NCBI GenBank assembly: GCA_024400755.1
Contig: JAKSMG010000009.1
Span: 1-64,000, forward strand
From: Bacteroidales bacterium
GTDB taxonomy: Bacteria > Bacteroidota > Bacteroidia > Bacteroidales > WCHB1-69
Direction: 5' to 3'
Length of the DNA stretch: 64,000 nucleotides
In this document: positions 8,973 to 17,957 of the stretch, piece by piece
How the letters are laid out: every line of letters begins with the position of its first letter
Numbering within the stretch: position 1 is the first letter of the stretch
The notes under the pieces: generated by a model
The model's input: the letters and a program-made list of their open reading frames with translations, nothing else
What the model was told of the DNA's origin: nothing
Database searches by the model: none
Made by a program: the position numbers and the translations under genes

Positions 8973-10400
8973 TTAATAAACGTGCGAAGCACTATTGCTA
9001 TCGCCTCTTTGGCGTCCCATATAACTTTGAACGCAACGGAAGCCAACATAGCACTTACAAGTATCTTGATATTCGTATGTCTTGGCATATACTCTGGTGT
9101 AGTAGCTGACATCTTTCCAAGAACCGCCACGAATCACCTTTCTCTTCTTTTCAGGAGTATCATTCTTCTTGGCATAGTAAGTATATTGAGGGTTCAAGTC
9201 GTGTGTGAAGTTGATGGCAGATTCGTCGTATGCGTCTTCACACCATTCAGCAACATTACCGGCCATATCAAACAAACCGAAATCATTCGGATGGTAATGA
9301 GCCACGATACTTGGATAAGGATTACCGTCAGCGATATAGTTACCACGCTGTGGTTTGAAGTTGCTCAAGAAGCAGCCGTTTTGGTTTTGAGTGGCAGGAC
9401 CTCCCCAAGGATAAGAAGCCAGGTTATTGCCACCGCGAGCGGCATATTCCCATTCACTTTCATTAGGCAAACGGAATTCCTGTTCGTTTTCGTATGCCTT
9501 TGAACCCAACCAAGACAATCTCAACATCGTTCTCCAATGAACGAAGGCCTTTGCCTGAATCCAGCTAATACCAACAACTGGATAATTATCATATCTTGTA
9601 TTGGAAAAATAGTTCAACAACATAGGTTCGTTGAAAGAATAAGTAAAATCGTGAGCCCAAGCCAAGGTGTCGGGATAAATATTCACCACATTCTTGTGAA
9701 TGAAACGGGTATAACCATTATTCAAATGACTTGGACGGTTGGCATACATACCACCGAACTCATAGTCGTTATCGGTTCCAAATTCCTTATATGATGCTCC
9801 AAAATCATCAGGATTTTTTGGGTCGCGGTAATTTCTATAATCGTAGGTCCAATATTCATAATTATACATTGCCGTATTGGTTGAATTAGGACGGAAATGA
9901 TAAAAACGAGTGTTGACCTTATTGAACAATGGACTCAAAGCGGCTTGAACCTCTTCGTTGTCTGAATCCCAAGGAATTTCTTCCTTCCAGTTGATCAACT
10001 TAGGTTCAATCACTTCACCTTCGTTTTCACCTTTGCTATATTTTTTGTAATGACCATATTTTTCAAATTCTGTCAATTCTGCTTCACCGAGAAGAACGTG
10101 AGCCAAAGAGTCGCGCACCCAATATACGAACTGGCGGTACTCGTTGTTGGTAATTTCGGTTTCGTCCATCCAAAAGGCCGTGATGGTAACATTTTTAGAC
10201 TGATGGGTCAAAGCGAAAGGAACATCTTCATCACCAGCACCCATCATATAGTGGCCTGCGGGAATATAAACCATTCCAAAAGGTTCAACATCCATAAAGT
10301 CGGGACGATCCTTGACGCCGACCAACTGGCCGTCACCATTATTCTTGCAAGACATAAAAATCAAGCAAACGACCAATAACAATGCTGCAAATTTTTTCAT
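8973..10400 (-). CDS. gldK: Type IX secretion lipoprotein GldK (PorK)
   Basis: Outer-membrane lipoprotein that forms the periplasmic ring with GldN. The signal peptide ends in a lipobox (LIFMSCKN), so Cys18 is the likely lipidated residue. The body is an FGE-sulfatase-like domain, with EFRLPNESEWEYAARGG, DMAGNVAEWCEDAYD and VIRGGSWKDVSYYTRV as diagnostic blocks. The catalytic cysteines of true formylglycine-generating enzymes are not expected to matter here. It lies 51 bases after porP and 55 before gldL. The length of 475 residues is typical. Confidence 0.96.
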   Translation of the reverse strand: MKKFAALLLVVCLIFMSCKNNGDGQLVGVKDRPDFMDVEPFGMVYIPAGHYMMGAGDEDVPFALTHQSKNVTITAFWMDETEITNNEYRQFVYWVRDSLAHVLLGEAELTEFEKYGHYKKYSKGENEGEVIEPKLINWKEEIPWDSDNEEVQAALSPLFNKVNTRFYHFRPNSTNTAMYNYEYWTYDYRNYRDPKNPDDFGASYKEFGTDNDYEFGGMYANRPSHLNNGYTRFIHKNVVNIYPDTLAWAHDFTYSFNEPMLLNYFSNTRYDNYPVVGISWIQAKAFVHWRTMLRLSWLGSKAYENEQEFRLPNESEWEYAARGGNNLASYPWGGPATQNQNGCFLSNFKPQRGNYIADGNPYPSIVAHYHPNDFGLFDMAGNVAEWCEDAYDESAINFTHDLNPQYTYYAKKNDTPEKKRKVIRGGSWKDVSYYTRVYAKTYEYQDTCKCYVGFRCVQSYMGRQRGDSNSASHVY

Positions 10401-10451
10401 TTTTTTATTCTTTATGTTAGAAAAAAACGATTATTATCTATAATTATTGTA

Positions 10452-11477
10452 TTAATATTCATTTTTATAAATATTTCTGGTTGAACCATAACCAGAAAAT
10501 ACTTCCTCTTTATATATGTCGAAGCAATATCTAATCATCACTTCCAAATCTCCATAGCTCCTATTTTGTTGATAACCAAGTTTATTGGTCGTAAAACCGT
10601 AAGCCAGACCCAAATCGATACCTTTCAGGTAATTGTTGGAATTGTTATAGAACGGTCTCGCACCGAACAAAATTGAAGCGGCATCGTTGATACGGTACGA
10701 CAAACCGCCCCAGAATACACCGTTGTATCTCGTCAAGACCATCAATTCAAATTGAACCGTCTTTAAGTCAGTTTTCAACAATGCAGATGGTTCCAAGGTC
10801 CAACTTGGATTCCAAGGCAAGATCCAGGTGTAACCACCGTGTAAATATAACTGGCGAGATCTATTCAACACGCTGTTGTCTCCAGACAAACGCGCCTTGG
10901 TAATCAGCTGAGTTCCTGAAATACCCACATTCCAACGATCTGCCTTGTAAAACAAGCCGAAGTTCACGTCAAAATCCATCACGGATTCTTCGCCTTTCAG
11001 CTTATCCAAAACGGCATCACCCGTCTGTAAAGCGTGCAACTTACTACCATCAACGGCCTGGTTATAAAAGCTAACCTGCAAACCGATTCCCAGATGGCCG
11101 GTAGGAATCTTTAATTTATACGCATAACCGAAGCGAATACCTATATTATTATAGAAGCCTACCCTGTCACTTAAAATAGAAAGTCCTAAACTACCTTTTA
11201 ATTTGCGTAGATAGGACTCTATATTGAACAAAAATTCACGTGGTGCAGTCTTTTCCTTGGTAATATTTCCATTTTCATCCTGATATACATCTTGCCATCC
11301 AAGATACTGCTGTCGGTAAACGCCAGTAAAACACAAAGTGTTACTCTGTTCACCCATAGCTCCGGGATTGTAGTACATCGTTGTCCACGGAAATAGCGTA
11401 AATTGAGCGTCATCTTGCGCAAATACACTCATCGTACACACAACGAAAAGGAGTAAAAGTGCACCTATTTTCTTCAT
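10452..11477 (-). CDS. porP: PorP/SprF family type IX secretion outer-membrane protein
   Basis: Outer-membrane barrel of the PorP/SprF family, first gene of the cluster. In known systems it links the GldK/N ring to the cell surface or to specific substrates. The 341-residue product has a signal peptide (MKKIGALLLLFVVCTMSVFAQ), then DAQFTLFPWTTMYYNPGAMG, the family opening in which the Asn-Pro-Gly turn is conserved. Alternating aromatic strands follow and the protein ends CFDIYKEE. It has a ~155-base leader from a well-formed promoter at 11641-11672. Confidence 0.92.
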   Translation of the reverse strand: MKKIGALLLLFVVCTMSVFAQDDAQFTLFPWTTMYYNPGAMGEQSNTLCFTGVYRQQYLGWQDVYQDENGNITKEKTAPREFLFNIESYLRKLKGSLGLSILSDRVGFYNNIGIRFGYAYKLKIPTGHLGIGLQVSFYNQAVDGSKLHALQTGDAVLDKLKGEESVMDFDVNFGLFYKADRWNVGISGTQLITKARLSGDNSVLNRSRQLYLHGGYTWILPWNPSWTLEPSALLKTDLKTVQFELMVLTRYNGVFWGGLSYRINDAASILFGARPFYNNSNNYLKGIDLGLAYGFTTNKLGYQQNRSYGDLEVMIRYCFDIYKEEVFSGYGSTRNIYKNEY

Positions 11478-11813
11478 TCGTTCGGGCTTTTTTATATTGC
11501 TTCAGTTTTTCTTTATCTTCCTTGTATTCAACATCTTATAGTAGTTAATAAGTAACCGAAACAGGAGAAAAAAACCTTTTTCTCTCTCCGTTTCGAGCTG
11601 TATATAGCTACCTCACCCCACTCTATTCAACTTCAAGCACCAAAAATACAAAAAAATCTTTAAAGTTATCAACAATTGTTCATTTTTTTTCCAACAAGAT
11701 CAATTTTCAACCCTCAATGATAGATTTTTTCAAACTAATTATCTATTATTCAGATAATTAAAAAAGTAATAAAATTTTTCACGCTCTAATTTTTTTTTGG
11801 ACAAGCTCATCCA
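11478..11813 (-). promoter_or_regulatory. porP operon promoter and leader
   Basis: No gene in this 336-base gap. On the minus strand a -7 box TATTTTTG (11648-11641) lies 21 bases after a TTG (11672-11670), a good match to the Bacteroidota promoter layout. The transcript would begin near 11633. Its leader can fold into an imperfect hairpin at about 11549-11590, with arms built from GAAACGGAGAGAGAAAAA and its near-complement. The remainder is AT-rich spacer. Confidence 0.6.
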
Positions 11814-14800
11814 TTAAAAATGGGCTCGCACTTCCAAATTTCCCGTATGCACCACCCTATTTCCTTGTGTATATCTACCCTGATACAGCAAATTAAGTTG
11901 CAAAAAGTCTGTAATATTCGCCTCATACTTCACATTCCAAGTCATATTATGCCCCACACTCAAGCCATCCAGCATTTCATAACTCAGACTTGTGTTTTCC
12001 ACGTCATTGTAATTCATATTGATATAGGCCACATCCGCAATCAAATTTCCCTTTTTCAGCATTTTGTATTTAACTTCCAGGTTCACCTTATGCTGTATGG
12101 CCTTTTGAAATTCCAAGCGATTTCGCTTATGGAAAAACAAATAGGACAACTGAACAAACAACTTGTTTTTATAATGGAAATCTACCTCGGCCGTCGTATG
12201 ATGCATTTCAATTCGATAGCTTCGGGAAGACATAAATTGGAAATAATTGCTTTTCTCTGAATGCGCATAATCTGTTTTGAGCGACAGAAAATCGCAAGGA
12301 TTTCCACGCACGACAAGCTGTTGCATATTATAGCCACCCATATCAGTGCCGTAATAAAGCAAACTTTTGTTCTTATTCACCTGAACCGTAAAATCAATTC
12401 CGAAAACGGATTTATGGTTATAGGTCAAGGTATTTATGAACGCAAGATTACTTGACACCAAATTGGAATCTTCATATTTGAAATAGAAAGGATTGATAGC
12501 GTTCGCATTATGGGTGAACGTGTTTTTTTGTACGGTTTTAAAGGTAGTGGTGTTGGAAAATCTTGCCAAAACACCCTTGATTCCCTTTTTATTAGCCCAG
12601 ACATTGGCAGGCCGCAACTGAATCGTCTGCAAAAACTGATTATTGTAAGTATTGATGTATTCATTGCCGGTTTGCCAAACCTTGATATAGTTGGCCTGGT
12701 CCTGGAATGCCGCCACCTCAAACTCGTCCAATTCCTCAATACCGTTGCCGTTGTAGTCGTTCCAGGTATAGACTCCCTGCCCTTCCGCCACCTTCAAATA
12801 CGAATACACCATTTTCTGTTCCATCCCGCTTCCCGCTTCGTAATGCGTATTGAGGACAATGGCGTTCTTGAAAAAGCGACCGGTATAGTCAATCCCTGCC
12901 AAAAAGTAATTTTCTCCGTTAAAGCGACCTTCCTGATTACGAATCTGCGTATTTCTATAAGTCAAATCTGCTTTTAGACGATTATTTTTCAACTTGGCCA
13001 ACTCAAAAGAAAACTGAGCGTCGTTGCTCATCGTTCCCAAAACCAACGCATTGTTTTTCAGCATACTTTCCACTCTATTTTTATAGGAAATCTGGAAAAG
13101 ATACGGCAAAGAGTCGCTGTTTTTCAAGAAGAAAGTCGCCTCGTTGAATCCATTGCTGCCCATTCTCAACGAATCGGAGAAACGGTCGTGCATCGCATTG
13201 TACTCAAAATTTTCCTTTATGCCGACCTCCACTTGACGAAAAGACTTGGACAAATTGTTATAGGTTTTCACGAAATTGGTTTTCTGCAAGGAATCATTGG
13301 TAAACAAATACGAAGTCGCCGTCGAGAACTTCCATCCTTGCTTATGGATATTGGAGGTCAATTCATTTTTCAGGGCATTCATACTGCCGAAACGCGACAA
13401 ACAGTTCAAATCGTAGCGGGTCTCACCAATTTCGGCATTTTGAAAACCCAAGGTCAACTGGGCCATTTGTTCCGAAAAACGCTTGGAATAGTCCTCATCC
13501 AGATTATAATTTCGCCTAAATTCCACCTCGCGCGTACTTTCAAAGACTCGGAAATTCTTATGGATAAATTCGTAAAACACTTTTGTATAAAAAAACCACG
13601 GATTCAGCAATTGTTGTTTGTTTTTCAATTCTTTTTGATGATGAAAACGCATCATATAGGCAAAACCCACATTATTTTTATTGTTTTTGGAAAAATTATT
13701 CTCATCATAGTTAGACAACGCCAGTTCTGCCGACAAACCTGTATTGGCATTAAAATCGTATGTGGCGCCAATCGTGGCCAAATCCTGGGTTTTCGGTGTA
13801 GTCAGCAATTGCACCGGCTCGTAATTACCCTGCGGAATGCCATTGACCGGAGCCACCCACCGAAAAACACGACCATTGGCCGCGCTGCTTACGAGCACAT
13901 AGTTTCCCTGATTTTCGCCCACCAAGGAAAAACCAAGACGATACAGCTGTTTCGTCACACTCGTGGAATACACATAAACCAGATAATTTTCGCCATTCAC
14001 CACAGTATCGCGCAATTCATATAAAATCTCATTCGTATTATAATAAGCCGAATCTGCGTGAGGATAAAGGCCGTTTTCAACATCCGGCGGCAACTGCGAC
14101 AGAAAAAGTTTCTGCAAATTATTCAATTCGGGTTGAATGGAGTGATTTTTCAAATCTTGTTCGTGAAAAAGATTCACATTCAGCTTTAACTTTCCGTTTT
14201 TTTCGTGGGTAAATTCATTAAAAGTATAAAGATTATAGCGTGCATAATGTTTATCCGAATATTCGTATTCCACGATGACACGTTTTTCGGCCGTCATCAA
14301 GTGTTTCACGGTAAAGCTAAGTTCGCCCGTATTATAATCTATGGTATAATCCTGATCTTGGCCGCGTGTTAACAGCTGGCCGTCGATATACACCCGTTCA
14401 CTTCCCGCAATGATGACAATATTAATTTCATTTTGCTCGCCTGTTAAGCGGTAAGGTCCCTGCACCCCGTTGATAGGCGTGATGTTTTTTTTCACGTATT
14501 TCCCCTTGCTCACACCGCCACCGACCGTGTTTTTCAGTCCATCCCCGTTTTTGAACGTATTATCGGCATTAAACTCAAGACCCATATATTTTCTATTGAC
14601 TTTCAGAAATGCGTCTTGATCAAATTTGGTTTCAATATCACCGGCACTGAGCATAAAACGATTATCATAATTCAGTTTGATATACACTTGATCAAAATCC
14701 TGAATGGATTGCGTATTGCCGTCGGGCTGAATAGGCACATTCTTATCGGTGATATTGGCCACGATAGTCAGTTTTTCGGCCAACTGTCCCGACAATTGCA

Positions 14801-15281
14801 AGTTCATTGTTGAATTGAGTATAAAATCCTGATTGGTACCGATGACAACCCCTCTTGATATGGACCCGGTACTCTGCAAACTGGAAGCGTTGTTGGCAAA
14901 AAGCTCTTCCGTCTTGGGCACAATAGGGGTCATTGACTGATACATACTGCTACGTTGTCGATAATTTAAGGTTTGGGGACGATGCTGCTGCGGATGAAGA
15001 AGATTCATTCCAAAACTGCGATAGGTGTAATCAACACGTTGTCCAAGTACCTTTTCATTCAAAAGATGGATTTTCGCATTCAGAAAATCCACCTCATAAT
15101 CGGCTGAATCCAATCCGTCCAAGACGAAAGTATTGGGAATAATGGAAACAGAATCAATCGAAACCGTCATCGAATCCAGGACGACAGTACCTTTTTTTAT
15201 TCCATTTGGAACCTGTGCCAATGCCGAAAACGAGAGCAGAAAGCAAGTAAACAAAAGCAAAACGGCCTTAGATTTCGACAT
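11814..15281 (-). CDS. Large outer-membrane beta-barrel protein with a SprA-like motif
   Basis: A 1155-residue exported protein with an N-terminal signal peptide (SKAVLLLFTCFLLSFSALAQ). Residues ~140-215 contain GSISRGVVIGTNQDF, LAEKLTIVANITDKNVPIQP and FDQVYIKLNYD. This pattern resembles repeats in the giant type IX translocon SprA/Sov, although SprA is about twice as long. The rest has amphipathic strands typical of outer-membrane barrels. It is near but not in the por operon, with its own promoter (-7 box at 15326-15319). A role in type IX secretion is an inference from motif and position. I cannot assign a named family. Confidence 0.75.
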   Translation of the reverse strand: MSKSKAVLLLFTCFLLSFSALAQVPNGIKKGTVVLDSMTVSIDSVSIIPNTFVLDGLDSADYEVDFLNAKIHLLNEKVLGQRVDYTYRSFGMNLLHPQQHRPQTLNYRQRSSMYQSMTPIVPKTEELFANNASSLQSTGSISRGVVIGTNQDFILNSTMNLQLSGQLAEKLTIVANITDKNVPIQPDGNTQSIQDFDQVYIKLNYDNRFMLSAGDIETKFDQDAFLKVNRKYMGLEFNADNTFKNGDGLKNTVGGGVSKGKYVKKNITPINGVQGPYRLTGEQNEINIVIIAGSERVYIDGQLLTRGQDQDYTIDYNTGELSFTVKHLMTAEKRVIVEYEYSDKHYARYNLYTFNEFTHEKNGKLKLNVNLFHEQDLKNHSIQPELNNLQKLFLSQLPPDVENGLYPHADSAYYNTNEILYELRDTVVNGENYLVYVYSTSVTKQLYRLGFSLVGENQGNYVLVSSAANGRVFRWVAPVNGIPQGNYEPVQLLTTPKTQDLATIGATYDFNANTGLSAELALSNYDENNFSKNNKNNVGFAYMMRFHHQKELKNKQQLLNPWFFYTKVFYEFIHKNFRVFESTREVEFRRNYNLDEDYSKRFSEQMAQLTLGFQNAEIGETRYDLNCLSRFGSMNALKNELTSNIHKQGWKFSTATSYLFTNDSLQKTNFVKTYNNLSKSFRQVEVGIKENFEYNAMHDRFSDSLRMGSNGFNEATFFLKNSDSLPYLFQISYKNRVESMLKNNALVLGTMSNDAQFSFELAKLKNNRLKADLTYRNTQIRNQEGRFNGENYFLAGIDYTGRFFKNAIVLNTHYEAGSGMEQKMVYSYLKVAEGQGVYTWNDYNGNGIEELDEFEVAAFQDQANYIKVWQTGNEYINTYNNQFLQTIQLRPANVWANKKGIKGVLARFSNTTTFKTVQKNTFTHNANAINPFYFKYEDSNLVSSNLAFINTLTYNHKSVFGIDFTVQVNKNKSLLYYGTDMGGYNMQQLVVRGNPCDFLSLKTDYAHSEKSNYFQFMSSRSYRIEMHHTTAEVDFHYKNKLFVQLSYLFFHKRNRLEFQKAIQHKVNLEVKYKMLKKGNLIADVAYINMNYNDVENTSLSYEMLDGLSVGHNMTWNVKYEANITDFLQLNLLYQGRYTQGNRVVHTGNLEVRAHF

Positions 15282-15318
15282 TGGAAGTCTTATTAATTAG
15301 TAATATATAATTAAAATG

Positions 15319-15368
15319 CAAAAATAGTCATTTTATATAACTCTATTCCGTCTAATTTCGTATTTTTG
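15319..15368. promoter_or_regulatory. Divergent promoter pair
   Basis: TATTTTTG on the minus strand (15326-15319) faces the large outer-membrane protein gene. TATTTTTG on the plus strand (15361-15368) faces the transketolase gene. The plus box ends 21 bases before the ATG at 15390, so an apparent TTG start at 15366 lies inside the promoter and is not used. Confidence 0.65.
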
Positions 15369-15389
15369 CAATCTAAAAATTTTTATGAT

Positions 15390-16343
15390 ATGAAACCTTT
15401 GATTTGTAATGAGCTTAAGGATACCCGTTCAGGATTCGGTGCCGGCTTAGCGGAAGCTGGCGAAAAAAATGACCAAATTATTGCTTTATGTGCAGATGTC
15501 ACAGGAAGTTTAAAGATGGGAGATTTTAAAAAGGCACATCCCGACCGCTTCATACAAACAGGCATTGCCGAAGCCAATATGATTGGCATTTCCGCCGGTT
15601 TGGCATTGAGTGGGAAAATTCCATTTGCCGGAGCGTTTGCGGGTTTTATCACAGGACGCGTATATGACCAGATCCGTATGACCGTGGCCTACTCCAACCT
15701 CAACGTGAAGATTGCTGGTTCTCACGCCGGCGTCACCGTGGGCGAAGACGGTGCCACCCACCAGATTATGGAAGACATCGGTTTGATGAAGGGCCTGCCC
15801 AATATGGTTGTCATCAACCCCTGCGACTACAACCAGACGAAAGCCGCCACCATTGCCGCCGCAGAATACGTGGGACCCGTTTACCTCCGTTTCGGACGTC
15901 CCGCCGTGCCTAACTTTACCCCGGCCGACCAAAAATTCGTCATCGGCAAAGCCAATATGCTTAACGAAGGCAAAGACGTAACTATCATTGCCACGGGACA
16001 TTTGGTTTATCCCGCCCTGGAAGCCGCCTACCAACTGGAACAGGAAGGCATTTCCGCAGAAGTCATCAACATTCACACCATCAAGCCCTTAGACAGCGAA
16101 TCCATTCTGAAGAGTGCCGCCAAGACACGCTGCGTGGTAACCGCCGAAGAGCATCTGATGAACGGAGGTTTAGGCGATTCCGTATGTCAGCTGCTTTGCC
16201 GCAACCTGCCTACCGCCGTTGAAATGGTAGCCGTTGACGACCACTTCGGTGAAAGCGGAAAACCATTCCAGTTGATGGAAAAATTCGGCTTGGACAAGGA
16301 ACATATCATTCTCGCCGCTAAGAAAGCAATGCAAAGAAAATAA
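15390..16343 (+). CDS. Transketolase, C-terminal subunit
   Basis: Half of a split transketolase (317 residues): the pyrimidine-binding and C-terminal domains. It would pair with a separate thiamine-pyrophosphate-binding N-terminal subunit for ketol transfer in the pentose phosphate pathway. Seen here are the family blocks FIQTGIAEANMIGISAG, GSHAGVTVGEDGATHQ and YLRFGRPAVP. A C-terminal domain ends near the tail, with VVTAEEHLMNGGLGDSV. The start at 15390 (MKPLICNE) is set by the promoter just upstream. Split transketolase genes usually sit side by side, but the N-terminal subunit is not in the window. A dehydrogenase E1-beta-like protein is a less likely alternative. Confidence 0.9.
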   Translation: MKPLICNELKDTRSGFGAGLAEAGEKNDQIIALCADVTGSLKMGDFKKAHPDRFIQTGIAEANMIGISAGLALSGKIPFAGAFAGFITGRVYDQIRMTVAYSNLNVKIAGSHAGVTVGEDGATHQIMEDIGLMKGLPNMVVINPCDYNQTKAATIAAAEYVGPVYLRFGRPAVPNFTPADQKFVIGKANMLNEGKDVTIIATGHLVYPALEAAYQLEQEGISAEVINIHTIKPLDSESILKSAAKTRCVVTAEEHLMNGGLGDSVCQLLCRNLPTAVEMVAVDDHFGESGKPFQLMEKFGLDKEHIILAAKKAMQRK

Positions 16344-16348
16344 TTTAT

Positions 16349-16903
16349 ATGCCTCAGGACATCAGCGATCAAGAAATAATCGAACTCTTTGGTAAGGAAA
16401 GAACCAAAGAACAGGGATTCAATCTTCTGGTGAAAAAATACAAGCAGGATATCTATTTCACTATCCGCCGCTTGGTTTTCAACCACGAAGACGCTAATGA
16501 CATTTCCCAAAACGTACTGATCAAAATCTGGACTCATCTGGATCAATATCGTGGCGAAGCGGGACTTAAAACCTGGATTACCAAAGTAGCGGTCAACGAA
16601 ACACTCACTTTCCTCGACCGCAAAAAGAAGGTCCTCAACATCATCGACGAGGAAGGGTACAACGACTATGTCACCAAAGTCGTTGCAGAAGATCGCTTTT
16701 TATCCAGCGACAAGATTCAGCAATTGCTCCAAGAGGCCATTCAGCAACTTCCCGAAAAGCAAAGAGCAGTCTTTACGCTACGCTATTATGACGAAATGCC
16801 TTACGAAGAAATGACCAAGATTTTTGGTGGCACAGAAGGCGGCTTAAAAGCTTCCTATCATTTCGCCGTGCAAAAAGTGGAAGAATTTTTATCAAAGCAT
16901 TAA
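16349..16903 (+). CDS. ECF-type RNA polymerase sigma factor
   Basis: A 184-residue extracytoplasmic-function sigma factor. Region 2 is at about residues 20-90, with FTIRRLVFNHEDANDISQNV and KIWTHLDQYRGEAGLKTWI. Region 4 is near the end, with LPEKQRAVFTLRYYDEMPYE followed by a helix-turn-helix. It starts 6 bases after the transketolase stop. Two genes for a membrane-anchored protein and a Spy-like periplasmic protein follow at once. This is the layout of an envelope-stress regulon in which the second gene could be the anti-sigma factor. That pairing is inferred from order, not from a recognised anti-sigma domain. Confidence 0.93.
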   Translation: MPQDISDQEIIELFGKERTKEQGFNLLVKKYKQDIYFTIRRLVFNHEDANDISQNVLIKIWTHLDQYRGEAGLKTWITKVAVNETLTFLDRKKKVLNIIDEEGYNDYVTKVVAEDRFLSSDKIQQLLQEAIQQLPEKQRAVFTLRYYDEMPYEEMTKIFGGTEGGLKASYHFAVQKVEEFLSKH

Positions 16904-16950
16904 ACCTTTCGACAAAACTATAGTCTATCATTGTGTTTTTTTAATTGACA

Positions 16951-17358
16951 ATGGAAAATACTGAAATTTTACAGCAAGTACCGAAAAAGAATCCTTTCCA
17001 AGTTCCCGAAAACTATTTTGATGATTTGGAAAATGACGTTATGGCCAAAGTCAGACAAGAGCAAAAGGTCGTCAAACACCGCAAAATCTACACGATTGCC
17101 GCCGCCGTGGCTGCCGTAGCCGTTTTGGTCATTGTGCTCAACATCGGACTCTTCTCTACCGGAAACGACACACAAAATCAAAATCTTGCTGAAAATGCCG
17201 TTAATACCGACCAAAAACTCTTGGCATCGGCTAACGACAACGACATCACTGCCACCTACGACCCCATTGTCGTTATCGAAGAAAGCAATTTGGACAATGT
17301 TGACTATCAAATCATCGATTATTACGATGATGAAATGTCGGAAGATTATTTATATTAA
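16951..17358 (+). CDS. Single-pass membrane protein, candidate anti-sigma factor
   Basis: A 135-residue protein with a cytoplasmic N-terminus of about 45 residues (PKKNPFQVPENYFDDLENDV). One membrane helix follows (TIAAAVAAVAVLVIVLNIGL), then a periplasmic acidic tail. The PFxVPENYF motif is common in small Bacteroidota proteins encoded after ECF sigma factors. No zinc-binding HxxxCxxC anti-sigma motif is present. The ATG at 16951 is chosen over a TTG two codons earlier. It is translated between the sigma factor and the Spy-like protein. The function is inferred from position only. Confidence 0.7.
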   Translation: MENTEILQQVPKKNPFQVPENYFDDLENDVMAKVRQEQKVVKHRKIYTIAAAVAAVAVLVIVLNIGLFSTGNDTQNQNLAENAVNTDQKLLASANDNDITATYDPIVVIEESNLDNVDYQIIDYYDDEMSEDYLY

Positions 17359-17369
17359 AATTTTTGATT

Positions 17370-17957
17370 ATGAAACGTTTATTTTTGTTGATGGGCATAG
17401 CCCTGGTTCTTTCTTTGTGTACCGCCAACTACACAAACGCGCAAACTCCAGCAGCCAAACCGGTAGCTGCCAATAACAAAACCATCGCTCCTGAAAAGAA
17501 ACACAATTTTCAAGAGATTCTTCAGCTCAAACGCAACTATATTAAAGAAAACCTTTCCTTATCTGAAAAAACAGCCGAAAAGTTTTGGGCAATTTATGAC
17601 AAATACATCGAAAGCGAGCAAACTTTGCATGCCAATTTGAAGAAAGCATACGACAGCAAGAAAATCACTCGTGAAATGCTCAAGGATGAAAGCAAAATGA
17701 CGGATGAACAGATTTCCTTCCATCTCAGCCAAAAAATGAACTTCAAGGAAAAAATGTTCAATTTAGACAAACGCTTCTACAACGATGCCAAATCGGTTCT
17801 GACCCCTCGCGAATTATCCAAATTCTATCATTTGGAACAAAGTTTCAAAAACCAATGTGCCCACAAAAATCATGACGGCAAAAACCATGATGCGAAACGT
17901 CCTATGGATCCTAAAAAAGCAGCAATGAAAAAAGCTCCCGCACCAAAATCAAAATAA
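17370..17957 (+). CDS. Periplasmic Spy/CpxP-like protein
   Basis: A 195-residue exported protein. The signal peptide is MKRLFLLMGIALVLSLCTA, followed by a Gln/Ala-rich mature start. The core is helical and strongly charged. It has the pattern KRNYIKENLSLSEKTAEKFW, then MTDEQISFHLSQKMNF and SVLTPRELSKFYHLEQ. This is like the LTxxQxxK motifs of Spy/CpxP/heavy-metal sensor proteins seen after ECF sigma factors in Bacteroidota. The tail is a Lys/His/Asp-rich low-complexity stretch that may bind metal. Its stop codon overlaps the hemW start (TAATG), so the two are translationally coupled. Confidence 0.72.
   Translation: MKRLFLLMGIALVLSLCTANYTNAQTPAAKPVAANNKTIAPEKKHNFQEILQLKRNYIKENLSLSEKTAEKFWAIYDKYIESEQTLHANLKKAYDSKKITREMLKDESKMTDEQISFHLSQKMNFKEKMFNLDKRFYNDAKSVLTPRELSKFYHLEQSFKNQCAHKNHDGKNHDAKRPMDPKKAAMKKAPAPKSK

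Noticed and set aside
15366..15389. Upstream TTG start for the transketolase subunit
   Set aside because: The TTG lies within the TATTTTTG -7 box. The ATG at 15390 fits the family N-terminus.
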